Below are positions 34,747 to 45,101 of a stretch of DNA of 64,000 nt, piece by piece. Under the pieces are notes generated by a model. The model was not told the DNA's origin, did not search any database, and worked only from the letters and a program-made list of their open reading frames with translations. The first letter of the stretch is position 1; each line of letters opens with the position of its first letter. Source of the DNA: Hippopus hippopus (Eukaryota; Mollusca; Bivalvia; Cardiida; Cardiidae); assembly GCA_946811185.2 (NCBI GenBank), contig OX328107.1:39209860-39273859 (forward strand), read 5' to 3'. The position numbers and the translations under genes are program-made.

Positions 34747-36147
34747 TCATATCATACCCAATTGCCATGGAACAGCACCAGCCTCAGAGTTGCACCAGTG
34801 TTTTAGGAGATTCCTCTGGCGCTTCCCTTGTCTGTTGTCCACGTTAGGCCCTCTGACATTGACGGTGTCCTCCAGATTGCGCTGTGTTCTCCATTGTCCA
34901 GGAATTACTTCATGATGATTGTCCTCACGGTCCAAGCGAATGTTCTGCTGACGTGGATACCTCATACGCATGAGATTGTGCAAACACAGGCACATGGTAA
35001 CGATGAGCCTTACGGTTGCAGCAGCATGGTTCATAGTGGTGAGGAGAATCTGGAACCTATTGGCAAGGATGCCAAAGGCATTCTTGACCACACGACGTGC
35101 CCTTGAAAGCCTGTAATTGAAAACCCTCTCCTTGTCGGTCATACCACGGTGCGAATACGGCTTCATCATGTTAGGCCTCAAGGCAAACGCGTTGTCACTG
35201 ATTAGGTAGTATGGCACATCCTCGTTGTCGTTGGTCAGGACTTCAGCTGGTGGGAAGCCAATAGAGCCATCATCAATGCATTTCAGCTCAGACCGGTTAT
35301 AGATTTGTGCATTGGATGCTGCTCCTTTCCTTGAAAAACACAAATTACATCAACGTTAACATAAAGTAATAGTAACACCAAGAATAATCTAAGTAAAACT
35401 CCACTAAAGACATTACATGTATGTGAAAGAACACTTACCACCAACATCGGCCCAGATGAATTTGTAATCTGCGTCCATTAGGGCCGGAATCACCACAGAA
35501 TAGAATCCCATGTAGTTGTAGTAGGTTGATCCGGACGAGTTAGGGCATCTGCAGGCAACATGTTTGCCATCAAGGGCTCCACAACAATGAGGGAAGTTCC
35601 ACCTTGTCATGAACTGGTTGGCAATCTCACGCCAGGCTTCAGGAGTGCTTGGAGGGGTCATCACCTCATCCAGATATTCGTCAATGATCGCCTGGCACAC
35701 TTCACGGACAACGACAGAGATTGTGTTGGATGGAATGTGCCACCCGAACTTCATGTCGGTATACTTAGATCCAGAGGCCAAATGTCGCAGTGTCACCGCC
35801 AGTTTCAGGCCAGGTTCGAGGGGCTCTCGGTAAAAGGTGTGCTGCTTCGTCAATCTACCTCTGACATGTCCAAGGATCTCATCAAACATATCAGGTGGCA
35901 TGCGCATGAAGTTCGTGAAGGAACTGACATCTTCCTGACGAAGCTCAACCATGAGTTGGTCATAGAGACCAAACTCTTGACGCCTTAATATCCATGATTT
36001 AGTCCAGCACTGTCGTCTTCGTCAGGGTCTTCTTCTCTGCTGGCAAGGTCCCTTGATGTGTTCAGCTATGTTCAAGTTCAGTACATCTACTTCATGCTGG
36101 GCTATAGCATGCATATATAGCCTCCTTAGCCTTTCTGGATCTTCCAT
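34747..36147 (-). pseudogene. PIF/Harbinger DDE transposase, disabled
   Basis: Two exons, 36147-35439 and 35324-34747, joined over a 114-bp GT-AG intron (GGTG|GTAAGT, GGAAAG|GAGCAG), give 428 positions in one phase. The start is the Met at 36147, 64 codons before the first Met of the long frame; the added part has the family's WTKSWILRRQEFGLYDQLM segment. An in-frame TGA at 36022-36024 lies in an Arg run (RRRP-stop-RRRQ) and looks like CGA to TGA. Catalytic landmarks: first Asp in GALDGKHV, second Asp in LISDNAFALRP; where the family has VENAFG this copy has VVKNAFGILANRF (AAG for GAG), so the expected third acidic residue is Lys. Both defects predict no activity. The family cuts and pastes the element at TWA sites. 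Confidence 0.85.
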
Positions 36148-36199
36148 AGTAGGTGCTCTCTACAGTAGCCCCAAATCAAATTAACCTTGCTTACAAAGC

Positions 36200-36653
36200 A
36201 TCGGTTTACATACCCATATGCATGGACGTTTGGGAAACACTCGAATGACGCCCAATGGACGCCAAAATGACGTTCGTTTCACTTTAGTCACACGTTGCGT
36301 GCGCTAGGGACCGTTCAGCGGTCGTTGACAGGTCGCCAGTGAGTCGTTCACTGCAAAGCAAATGATTAGTAACAACCAAGTAACGCTAGAGTAACGACTG
36401 ACTAACGATAGCCGAACATGTGCAATGCTCGGTGAACGTTACTAAAACGTTCCACGAACGTTCTTAAACGTTCTTCAGCGTTTAAAATTAAACGTTGAAG
36501 AACGCTGGTGTCAGTGAGAATTTTTGTGCATGTTCAAAACTTTTTTTCCGGACCAGTGTTCTCCGCCGATTCCCGGCGATCACCAACGTTCACACAACGC
36601 TCTTCTGGCGCTATCCCAGTGACCATGAGCGACTACCAACGTTTCCTCAAATG
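36200..36653. other. Harbinger right subterminal region rich in AACGTT words
   Basis: About 450 bp with many AACGTT, ACGTTC and GTCGTT words in both orientations (for example 36425-36500). It mirrors a similar region at 30160-30420. Likely transposase or MADF binding array (inference). Confidence 0.5.
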
Positions 36654-36696
36654 TCAGAAAACGTTGACCAGAACGTCATGGTGTGACGGCTCCTTT
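36654..36696 (-). repeat. Harbinger right terminal inverted repeat
   Basis: Ends GTGTGACGGCTCCTT before TAA. See the left repeat at 30082-30124. Confidence 0.85.
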
Positions 36697-36904
36697 AAGA
36701 CTTTTAAAACCATCATTATAATCAGTAATATTCAGTGTATTTCACTATCAGACTACCCCTATGTCATACTGTGCATACTGATCTTTTATAACACTTTTCT
36801 CTACTTGAGTTCAAGAGTGTGTAGTGCAGGCTAGGGGTTAAAGTTCATATTGCTTCCCTGCATGATAAATTTACATGCATATATTGATTTGTAGGGTAAA
36901 GGAT

Positions 36905-37110
36905 GTTTAATGCTGCTTTCAACATTAGTCATATCACAGCGACAGCTCGCATTCAAATGTGTCATGGGATTCAGCAGTACCACGCAAGTCTCTCACCCAA
37001 TGACACTTCCACGAAAGAAAGACCCAGTGCTTCTCGCAAGACTGAAATCCGGGGCCTCCAGGTTACGAGTCCCACACTTTATTGATGCTGCGTTTAGATA
37101 AACCACTATT
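36905..37110 (-). repeat. Degenerate tRNA-type SINE
   Basis: On the minus strand GGACTCGTAACCTGGAGG and CCCGGATTTCAGTC recall the anticodon and B-box part of the SINE at 22125, followed by CTTTCTTTCG. Ends unclear. Confidence 0.4.
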
Positions 37111-37204
37111 ATCTACGATTTCCACGATTTCAAAATCACCATGGAACTGCACAATTCAATGCATGAAGTTTTCTTTCATACGCTCTCAGTATGTTTCAAC
37201 TTAC

Positions 37205-37546
37205 ATTCCCTGGACCGCAGGCAAGCCATCCGTTTCTAAAGGTCCCTCTGTTTGATTTCTTGGACTGTTTGTATATGTGTAGTACTGGCCCAAATCCTTG
37301 GCTGCAGCAGCTGATGGTACAGTCAGGTGTTTTGCCTTAGAACTGTCTTTGATAAGCCAAGGCCAAACCTACCAAGCCTTTGTTCCATTGTTCTTTAGCT
37401 GTGGCCGGTGCCATCCGTTATCCAGCCCCTGCTGTTGCCAATAAAGACTTTGTTCAACCTGGGCCTTCTCCATCTTCTTGATTTTAATGAAGATGTAGCA
37501 CAAGATGGTAATGATGACTTCTTCAGTTGTGGTTAGCACGTTGTCA
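37205..37546 (-). pseudogene. Possible host exon: membrane segment plus cytoplasmic tail
   Basis: Minus-strand block between a possible acceptor (TTTTGAAG, weak tract) and a strong donor (AAT|GTAAGT at 37204-37199). It codes TTTEEVIITILCYIFIKIKK, where about 12 hydrophobic residues then Lys look like the end of a membrane helix, then MEKAQVEQSLYWQQQGLDNG. After one in-frame TAG (37369-37371) the same phase gives HLTVPSAAAAKDLG, QYYTYTNSPRNQTEGPLETD. GC content is higher than around it. No family recognised. The TAG means either a pseudogene or a wrong model; a 55-codon frame on the plus strand over the same bases is a competing reading. Confidence 0.35.
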
Positions 37547-37768
37547 CTTCAAAAGTTTTAGGATCATTGATTCTCAACTGAAAATCTAAGAAATTATATA
37601 CAGGGTTGTGCCTTCAATTCAAAATCGGAAGCAAATTCTTAGAGAAGATTTGAAACTTGAAGTAGATCCAGAGGTGTCAGTGTAGTTTGTTGTACATCGT
37701 AGTCCTTTGTACATAGAAATTTGGACAGTTGGTGTAGATCGGGATGCTTCATAGTACCTCAGCTCCTA

Positions 37769-38066
37769 AAGTGGGCTTATTTTGGGAGAAAACTGGTGTG
37801 AAAGCGTAGTCAAAGTATATTGTAGTGCGTCATAGCTTGTCTGGGAAAAATCGTTATACTGCGGGAAATAATGTCCTGAAGGTCTATTGAACGGCTTGTA
37901 TTCGTAGCGATTTGAGGAAACTGCTGTTTCCCGAGGTACTACGATTTTTGGGGAATTCAGGCTTTGTGAGACCGGGAGGTTACGGACAAGTTTGGGAAAG
38001 AGGAATATTAGAGTAAATCGAATGGAGGTTTCGGTATTAATGCCTGTCCAGTGTAATAAATAGATC
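37769..38066 (-). other. Open coding-like frame without start
   Basis: A stop-to-stop frame of about 99 codons with SLNSPKIVVPRETAVSSNRY, KPFNRPSGHYFPQYNDFSQT and LTTLSHQFSPKISPL. It lies upstream of the possible exon at 37205-37546 on the same strand. A few runs this long are expected by chance in 64 kb, so it is only suggestive. 38067-38580 contains further short minus-strand runs and no clear repeat. Confidence 0.25.
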
Positions 38067-38869
38067 TAGTCTGTTTCTTTAGCATTCTATACTTAACTCT
38101 TTAATTTCTGAACTTAATTGAGAGGACTCAGAAAAACTGGTTTCTACCTTTTAGGACCTTTTACAACGAAGAAAAAAAAATCACAGAAGTAAGAATCAGA
38201 TTGGTTCTCTAGAAAGACTGAAAAACACCCAATAACGGCTCAACAAAAAAACACTCAACAACTGCATAACAAACATTTTGATATTATCTTAGTGGTGGGA
38301 GGGGGGATTCTATGCTTAAACCCAAACCAATCGACCACAGTTTGCCCATTCCAGTCTTTTCCAACACACTTTGTTGTCTTTCAGCAGTTCAGCGGGACAA
38401 GTTTAGGTAATACGGTATTTGAAATATCAGTACTATATCTCCATCCACAATTTAAGCCGTTTGCGTTGGGACGATTCTCTATCCAGGTGTTTTTTGTAGA
38501 CACGATCACCAGAAGTAGATGTATCATCAATGCATGGTGTTTTCTGGCATCTAAAAGTGTCCCTATGTACATCAGATGAAGTACGTATTATCAATAGTAA
38601 TTTCTGTCATACGTAGGTGATTTTGGCAAGTAAAGGGTAACATCCTACCCCCCATATTCCTAATGACCATATAACAATAACCAAACAACACCATTCCAAG
38701 TCTCCAACAATTTGCTATGCTTTTTTCACCTACATTTTAAGTGATATGCAATGGCTTTCCCCAATTCAGTATGTACTTTGCTATTTCTTGGATGTTTTGG
38801 GGCGTTTTCCTGCCATTAGGTGCCTTCTGGTCTTTCGGAGCTACCGTTCAAATCGAGAAACAATTCAAA

Positions 38870-39275
38870 TCTAGGTATTAGGGTGTTAAAACAGGAACAG
38901 GATTACTGCATAAGTGTCTTATTACAGTGCATTACAGCGAAGCATTAAACCCCTATTTGCCACAGCTTGAGTCATATATTAATCAAGTAACTTGAAATTG
39001 CCATGTCCCATATCAGAATTTGTATTCACTTTAAATGGCCAATATATGGCATGCCCAGTTTCTGTACAATAACAATTTCTGTTTGATATTTCTATACGAT
39101 AATCAGGATGATTAACCCAAAAATTTCATTGAACCTTGTAATAACTGTATCTTTAGCCTGGCCTTATTGGAATTGCTAGAGGTACAGTCCATACCCCTAG
39201 CCTGGCAGGCTAGGAATACGGATCCGTATCTCTAGACTCCGAGGCTAGAGGTAGGATCTGTACCCCTAGACACTT
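38870..39275 (+). repeat. Long dispersed repeat, inverted relative of 28790-29470
   Basis: Carries CTAGCCTGGCAGGCTAG and ACGGATCCGTATCTCTAG words and the AATCAGGATGATTAA segment. Self-complementary parts could fold. Confidence 0.55.
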
Positions 39276-39536
39276 CTTCCAGTTCCACAATCCATTTTTT
39301 TTCTCACTTGATCTTCATTTATTTTCCTCCGAGTTATTTTCACAATTTCAAGTTTGTCTCTTTCATCAACAACATGGACAAAATATAATATAAATTGCCT
39401 CCTGCCTTCCTGCCCTCCATATCATGCAGTAAACATGTTTGATTGTCTGCAAAATACAGGGTCAGTCCATTTCCTAAATACTGAGACATGTTAGGAGCAA
39501 AATTTAAAAGGAAATAACAACATGGACAAAAATAAT

Positions 39537-39765
39537 TTAACTCTTTACCACACAATCCTGACTTTTAACGACCTTGAGAAAGAAGCCTTTTGAAGACATT
39601 GTGGGAAAAGGAGAAGATGCTGGTAACCAGCATCTTCTCCTTTTCCAACAGTGTTTTCTAATCTTCCCAAAACAAATTTCAGTTTTCAAATCATATTTAT
39701 TTTGTCGTCTGCAAATGCTTTCAATTTGGACTGGTCTAAAACTTTGTCATTTGGTAAAGAGTTAA
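39537..39765 (-). mobile_element. Hp1 MITE with compensatory hairpin change
   Basis: TTAA at both ends. 39616 is G (consensus A) and its partner 39634 is C (consensus T), leaving the stem perfect (GAGAAGATGCTGG / CCAGCATCTTCTC). Confidence 0.85.
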
Positions 39766-40009
39766 CCGTTTACCACGCAATCATGCATTTTGACGACCCT
39801 TGGAAATAGGACCTTTGAGATACAAGTAGGACCTTTGAAAACATTGTGGGAAAAGGAGAAAATGCTGGTAACCAGCATTTTCTCCTTTTCCCACAATGTT
39901 TTCTAACCTTTCAGGAAATACTCAATAATTTTAGCCACATTTTATTTGTCATCTGCAAATGCTTTCAATTTGGACCAGTCTGAAATTTTGTTGTGTGGTA
40001 AAGAGTTAA
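39762..40009 (-). mobile_element. Hp1 MITE sharing TTAA with its neighbours
   Basis: Shares 39762-39765 with the previous copy and 40006-40009 with the next. It has a ~19-bp internal duplication (TAGGACCTTTGA twice, 39806-39838). Confidence 0.85.
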
Positions 40010-40090
40010 CTCTTTACCAAACGACAAAATTTTGGACTAGTTCAAATTGAAAATATTTGCAGACGACAAAATAGATGTGACCCAAAGATT
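40006..40090 (+). mobile_element. Hp1 left arm, truncated
   Basis: TTAACTCTTTACCAAACGAC through GCAGACGACAAAATAGATGTG, then unrelated DNA. Third member of a TTAA-sharing array. Confidence 0.7.
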
Positions 40091-40740
40091 GATAAATGGG
40101 CAAGTCAAATATCATAACTTTTGTATTTTCCTCATTCATATGATCTTAAAGAAAAAAAAAAACATAATCTGCTTGTTGAATTTCTATTCTAACTACCCTC
40201 CAACTCTCTGTCTCTCTGTCTGTCTGTCTGTCTCTCTCAGTAATATGAAAGAGATGGATAATTAATAGTGAAATTACCATTGATTTCTTGCCCCATTTAA
40301 ATTTCTAAGTAATATATATATTGACCCTAAAGCTGCTGAGCGCAACTCATTGACCTTTTGCAAACAGTGTATATTAAGATCAGACTGCACAGAACAGGCA
40401 ATCTGATCTTATGTACAGTGTCCGATACAGAGATATTTATCTCCAAAAACCAGCAATGCAGGTTTATTTAACCGGTTGGGGATTAATGGTGAATTTAATT
40501 TTAAGGCACGTGATTTGGTTTAGAGGGACAGACAGCAGACTGACGAATAAATAGTCATCTCCTGGCTCGAAATAGTGCTTAAACTTGGCACCCCGCATAC
40601 GATAGGGATTTTTGTGATGAAAAAAAAATCATCTCCTAACATGAGGGAGGAAGAGGCTGTGAGAAAAAAATCAGTATCTGAACAAATTAACAGTACACAG
40701 AAGCTGAAATAAATCTGTGGGTCACACTTCCTACGTCACA
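40091..40740. other. Microsatellite and Hp2 fragment
   Basis: (CTCTGT)n/(CTGT)n at 40203-40238. An Hp2-type copy spans about 40330-40495 (AGATCAGACTGCACAGAAC, CAATCTGATCTT). Nothing else recognised. Confidence 0.45.
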
Positions 40741-40744
40741 TCCG

Positions 40745-40975
40745 GTTTATTTTAGTTGCCCTTTAAACAAGCCTGAGGAAGAAGACTTATGAAAACATTC
40801 TGGAAAAAGGAAAAAATACTGGGAACAAGCATTCTCATCTTTCACACATTGTTTTTTAGCCTTTTAACACAAGTTCAATGTTTTCAGTAAATTTTGCAAG
40901 TATCATAGACCTACAAATGCTTTCAATTTAGGCAAAGGTAAAATAAACATCTTGTCATCTGGTAGAGTTAAATGG
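40745..40975 (-). repeat. Degenerate Hp1 copy
   Basis: AAGCCTGAGGAAGAAGACTT, ACATTCTGGAAAAAGG and CTACAAATGCTTTCAATTTA persist; the hairpin is eroded. Confidence 0.5.
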
Positions 40976-41049
40976 CCAGATTGGACCTCAAAAGGATAGA
41001 AAACATTGTGGAGAATCGAGAAAACGCAAGCTATCAGCATTTTATCACT

Positions 41050-41242
41050 AGTTTTTGCCCTTAAAATACCTTGCACAACTAGAGTTGCCTTTGCAGCCAG
41101 TGTAGATCAAGATCAGGCCACACAAAATGTGGGGCCTGATCTTTGATCTTCACTGTCTGCTTTGGTGAAACTAATAGATGACAGCAACCATATAACTGCA
41201 ATTATTTGGGACATATTTCTTAGACAAAAATGTCTGATGGGT
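41050..41242. mobile_element. Left half of a long Hp2-type MITE
   Basis: Paralogous to 22661-22840 (GTTGCCTTTGCAGCCAGTG, palindrome AGATCAGGCC / GGCCTGATCT). It is interrupted first by the Hp1 at 41243 and then by DIRS element 2; the right half resumes at about 46482 with GGCCATTTTCCTTCGG. Confidence 0.65.
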
Positions 41243-41467
41243 TTAACTCTGCCAAACAACATTTTATACTAGGCCATATTGAAAGAATTTGCAGACAACA
41301 AAATAACTGTGGATCAACTGTTATGAAATTTGGCTTTGAAAGGGTAGAAAACAAAGTTAGAAAAGGAAAAAATGCTGGTTACCAGCATTTTCTTCTTTTC
41401 CTACATTGTTTTCAAAAGGCTTCTTCCTTAGGGTCATTAAAATCTGGGTTTGTGTGGTAAAGGGTTA
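41243..41467 (+). mobile_element. Hp1 hairpin MITE
   Basis: TTAACTCTGCCAAACAAC to GTGGTAAAGGGTTAT, inserted in the Hp2-type element around it. Confidence 0.75.
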
Positions 41468-41521
41468 TTTGGCCCTCAAAGGGTTAAAACCCATTATTTT
41501 CCGTAAAGCCTTCAGCTTTCA

Positions 41522-41632
41522 CATGTAGAAACAGCATATCGTTCCAAACATTATTCGATCACCGTGCTTCAAAGGTTAAATGAGTACACCCTTACATCAT
41601 CACCGGAAGTCCGGACCATGCTTTCTCATAAT
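41522..41632 (+). repeat. DIRS element 2 left inverted repeat
   Basis: Pairs with 46309-46419 over about 111 bp with roughly 7 differences; contains CACCGGAAGTCCGGACCATG. Confidence 0.9.
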
Positions 41633-41777
41633 CGTTCTGGCGTTCGATCGAAGAGGACGTACAATTTTTTCAATGCGCTTTCTTTGCATTTTTCTTCTTG
41701 TTTCGGTAAGTGTGACCCGTCTTGGAAGCTTCAACTGTGGACGTAGTCCCAGTTCATGTGATTTGTCGCCATTCATT

Positions 41778-43067
41778 ATGGACTCAAATGAGCAAGACGT
41801 GGTTGTTAGCGTTGACAGGTCAGATGCCTCTTTTTCGGGATTCAGTTCTGTTCCTGAGACGGATGATGAAATCGTTCCAGTGAAGGTTCCAAGGCCCGCT
41901 AAGACTGTGAAACAGTCTAGTAAAAAGAACACTCTGAAGGAGGAAGTTTCGAAGGAGAATGTTTCGAAGGAGAATGTTTCGAAGGCAAAAAGTAAGCATG
42001 GAACCAAGAAATCCTTGATATCTGGGGACAGTAATAGCGCCTCTTCAGCACGTGGTGCGCCAAGTTTTGATATTTCAAAGTTGTCAGAGACTGATATTGT
42101 CAATTTGAGAACTCTGTTGGGCATTCAATGCTCACAAAATGATGACAGTGCTGAAAATTATGAATTAAATATTCATGATACGACTGGAAGGTCTTTGTCT
42201 AATTTGCCCAGATTGACAGTAGAAGTAGATTCTGCTTGTATTTCGGATAGTGAATCCCCATGTAGTGAAATGAATAGAAATGTTCTCACTGATATGACCA
42301 TTGCCCTCTTTGAGGAAGGGGAGATAGTGGAAGAGTCTGAATGGGAATGCCCCGTCTCAAGACTCCTGTGAAAGGAAAAGCTGTATCACAGTCACTTGCC
42401 AATATGATAAATCTAGCTTGTACTAGTCAGTGTGACACAGAATCCATAACTAGCAAATATAATGTTCCTGAGAACTGTGACAAGGCCTGTAGTCCTTTAG
42501 TGAACAATGAAATATGGAAAGTTATGGACAAGCGCTCTCAAACTCAAGACAGAAGTTTTGCTGAGATCCAAAATTTGGTGGTTGCTAGTATGATTCCTAT
42601 TTTACAAGTAGCTGATTTGCTGAAGCCTCAGTTAACAAGCAACCCAGAAGCTAAAACCCTTCTTGCTGATGCCATTACATTAATGGGACAAGTACAATTT
42701 AATTTATCAGTCAGAAGACGCTACATGATTAGACCTACACTGAAAAAGAAATATCACTCTTTGTGCAATATTTCCATGCCCATTACATCTAAGTTATTTG
42801 GTGACGAAGTCTCCAAGGACATTAAAGCTTGTGACTCATTAGTGGCTATAGGTTAGGACCAGTTTAATAGAAACATGTACTATCGTGGGAGAGGAAACTC
42901 ACATTATCAAAGAAGAGGTCATGGTAATTTCAACCCCTCTGGTTATGGGAGTCAGAGATGTCAGCCCTATCAATCTAACTGAGGCAATTACAGTCGCAGA
43001 GGGTCAAAAAACTACAAAATTCCAAAAAAGTCTCCGACTGCCACAGTGACATCACTAAACGAGTAAA
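41778..43067 (+). pseudogene. DIRS gag-like gene (element 2)
   Basis: Start chosen at the Met of MDSNEQDVVVSVDRSD (41778), as the upstream part lies in the terminal region. An acidic/Lys-rich head contains a tandem KENVSKENVSK repeat (about 41941-41985). A +1 shift near 42345 moves to the frame of KTPVKGKAVSQSLANMI, then EIWKVMDKRSQTQDRSFAEI, a helical domain comparable to that of element 1 (WRLLKPQTQTDD). A TAG at about 42854 and a TGA near 42980 interrupt an Arg/Gly-rich tail (YYRGRGNSHYQRRGHGNF) that ends with TAA near 43067. Nucleic-acid binding is inferred from the tail. Confidence 0.65.
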
Positions 43068-43086
43068 TGTAAGTACAAATACTGCT

Positions 43087-45101
43087 TTGAGTAATGTTGG
43101 AAAACTTCAATTAAATACAGAGAAATGGCATCAATTAACTCATGATCCCTGGGTTTTGGAAGCTATTTCAGGCTACAAAATTCATTTCGACATTATACCT
43201 TATCAGGTAACAGTCCCCAATGAAATGCCCTTTCAGGGTGAGCAATGGCACATTGTTAATAATGAAGTAACTGAGTTACTTAGTAAAGGAGCAGTTGTTC
43301 CATGTCTGTCTGAACCAGGAGAATTTATTTCTACCTTGTTTATTGTTCCAAAAAAGAATGGAAAATTTAGTCATTAACTTAAGATATCTCAACCATTTTG
43401 TTCATAATGATCATTTTAAGCAGGAAACTTCTGAAGTAGTCTTAGATTTGGTGCAGAAAAATGACGATTTTACTTCAATTGATCTCAGTGATGCCTATTT
43501 CTCTGTACCCATTCATACTGATTATCAGAAATACCTTAAGTTCTCATGGAATGGTCAATTATTGAAATTTGTTTGCCTCCCATTTGGCTTAAAGTCTGCT
43601 CCATACGTGTTCACAAAGATTCTCAAGCCTATTTATGCATGGTTTAGACAGCAGAATATTCACTGTAGTTATTACATAGATGAATTCATTGATGGACGTC
43701 TGTCAAACTAATACCAATGTTATGGTCAAAACACTGCAGAGTCTGGGTTATTGCATCAATCTTAAAAAATCAGTTCTTATCCCCACCCAGAGAATTCTCT
43801 TTTTTGGGTTTGTACTTGATTCGGTAGCATTTATGGTATTCCTACCAGAAGAAAAAGTTTCAAAAATTAGAACTAAAGCTGAAATGTTGCTTTCCACTGA
43901 AAAAGTTGTAGTCCGGGATTTAGCATCTTTTATTGGGCTGGTTGTTAGTTCATTTCATGCAATCCTTGAGGCACCTTTGCATTATAGAGCAATGGAAAGA
44001 CTGAAGGTTAAAAGTCTCGGTATCGAAGGCAATTTTGATAATAAAGTGTGCCTGTTGAAAGAAAGTACTGAGGAACTGTCATGGTGGAAAAACAATGTAA
44101 GTCTTAAAAATGGAAAGCTGATACGCTTCAAAAAAGCTGCATTTTCATGTAGGACTGATGCTAGTTTCTCGGGTTGGGGAGGAATTGAATTAGAATCAGA
44201 AAGGTTTGCTCAGGGTAGGTGGAGTTCACAGGAGCTTGACAACAGCATTAACTTTTTAGAACTTTAGGCAATATTCAATGTTTTGCAGGCCTTTTATTCT
44301 GAAGTGGAAGACACTCATATTGAAATTCAGTGTGATAATATTACTGCAGTAACTTACATTAATGACATGGGCAGAATGTGTTCACAGACACTTGATTTCT
44401 TAGCCAAAGATATTTGGGAATGGTGCTTGTTTAGACAAATCGTTGTCTCCGCAGTCTATATCCCTGGCAAGGATAATACAGCAGATTTTTTTTCTAGAAA
44501 CTTTTCTGATTCTACAGAATGGATGCTTAAGTTGGACATTTTCAAAAGAATCTTTATTCATTTCTTTGTCCCTGAAATTGATTTGTTTGCATCTAAACTG
44601 AATGCAAGGTTGGACAGATTTGTCTCATGGTATCCCGAGCCTGGAGCCATGCACCATAATGCTTTTACTTTTAGCTGGATGAATCTTAAGCCATATATCT
44701 TCCCACCTTTTAGTCTAGTTGGGAAAGTTATGAATAAGATTTTGACAGATCAGGTAGAAAATGCAATCTTAGTTTTTCCATTTTGGAAAGCTCAGTCATG
44801 GTTTCCTTTGATTTTAGAGAACTTGTCTTCATTTCCGGTTAGACTTCCTCGGCACAAGAATCTTTTGACGTTGCCACACAACAATCAAAATCACCCCCTT
44901 CATCGCTCTATTCAGTTGATCGCTGTGACAGTATCAGGAAAGAACTCTGTAAAAGTGGCCTTCAAGAAGAGGTTGTTAGAATTATCATCCAGTCCTGGAG
45001 TAAAGGTACTAGAAAACAATACAATCTTGCGTGGAGAAAATGGTGTGTTTGGAACAGTATCAGGTCAGGAGATCCTTTTCACTCGTCTGAAGTTGCAGTG
45101 A
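43087..45101 (+). pseudogene. DIRS reverse transcriptase-RNase H (element 2)
   Basis: RT motifs in order: FISTLFIVPKKNGKF (43340-43370), frameshift, VINLRYLNHF, FTSIDLSDAYFSVPIHTDYQ, CLPFGLKSAPYVFTKILKPI and SYYID at about 43670. A single extra A near 43684 turns the expected YIDDS box into YIDEF and shifts frame; removing it in thought restores phase with SLMDVCQTN. The continuation (43680-44267, then 44283-45101, same phase, one TAG at 44265-44267) holds RNase H: CRTDASFSGWGG, INFLEL, EIQCDNITAVTYIN and VYIPGKDNTADFFSRN. The distal part (LVFPFWKAQSWFPLILENL) is typical of DIRS-group proteins before the recombinase. Confidence 0.88.

Larger units (their letters stand above)
30084..36695. mobile_element. 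PIF/Harbinger DNA transposon with MADF partner protein
   Basis: Ends are inverted repeats of about 43 bp starting AGGAGCCGTCACACCATGAC, flanked by TAA (30081-30083 and 36696-36698, one extra T at the right end), the 3-bp target type of this superfamily. It carries a MADF-type DNA-binding protein on the plus strand (30459-33964) and a DDE transposase on the minus strand (36147-34747), transcribed convergently. Within it sit a pogo/Tigger-type element, a pearl-like fragment and two Hp1 copies, all in introns or intergenic DNA. The transposase is disabled (see its entry), the partner protein is not. Confidence 0.88.

Noticed and set aside
30081..36698. Hp1 and the Harbinger element as one family
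   Set aside because: Their ends differ (CYCTTTACCA versus AGGAGCCGTC) and Hp1 targets TTAA, while the Harbinger element is flanked by TAA.
28790..39275. Pair of long inverted repeats as ends of one 10-kb transposon
   Set aside because: The matches are patchy, internal to each copy rather than terminal, and no target duplication is seen; two copies of one dispersed repeat explain them.
41600..42124. 174-codon minus-strand frame
   Set aside because: Antisense shadow of the DIRS gag-like gene.
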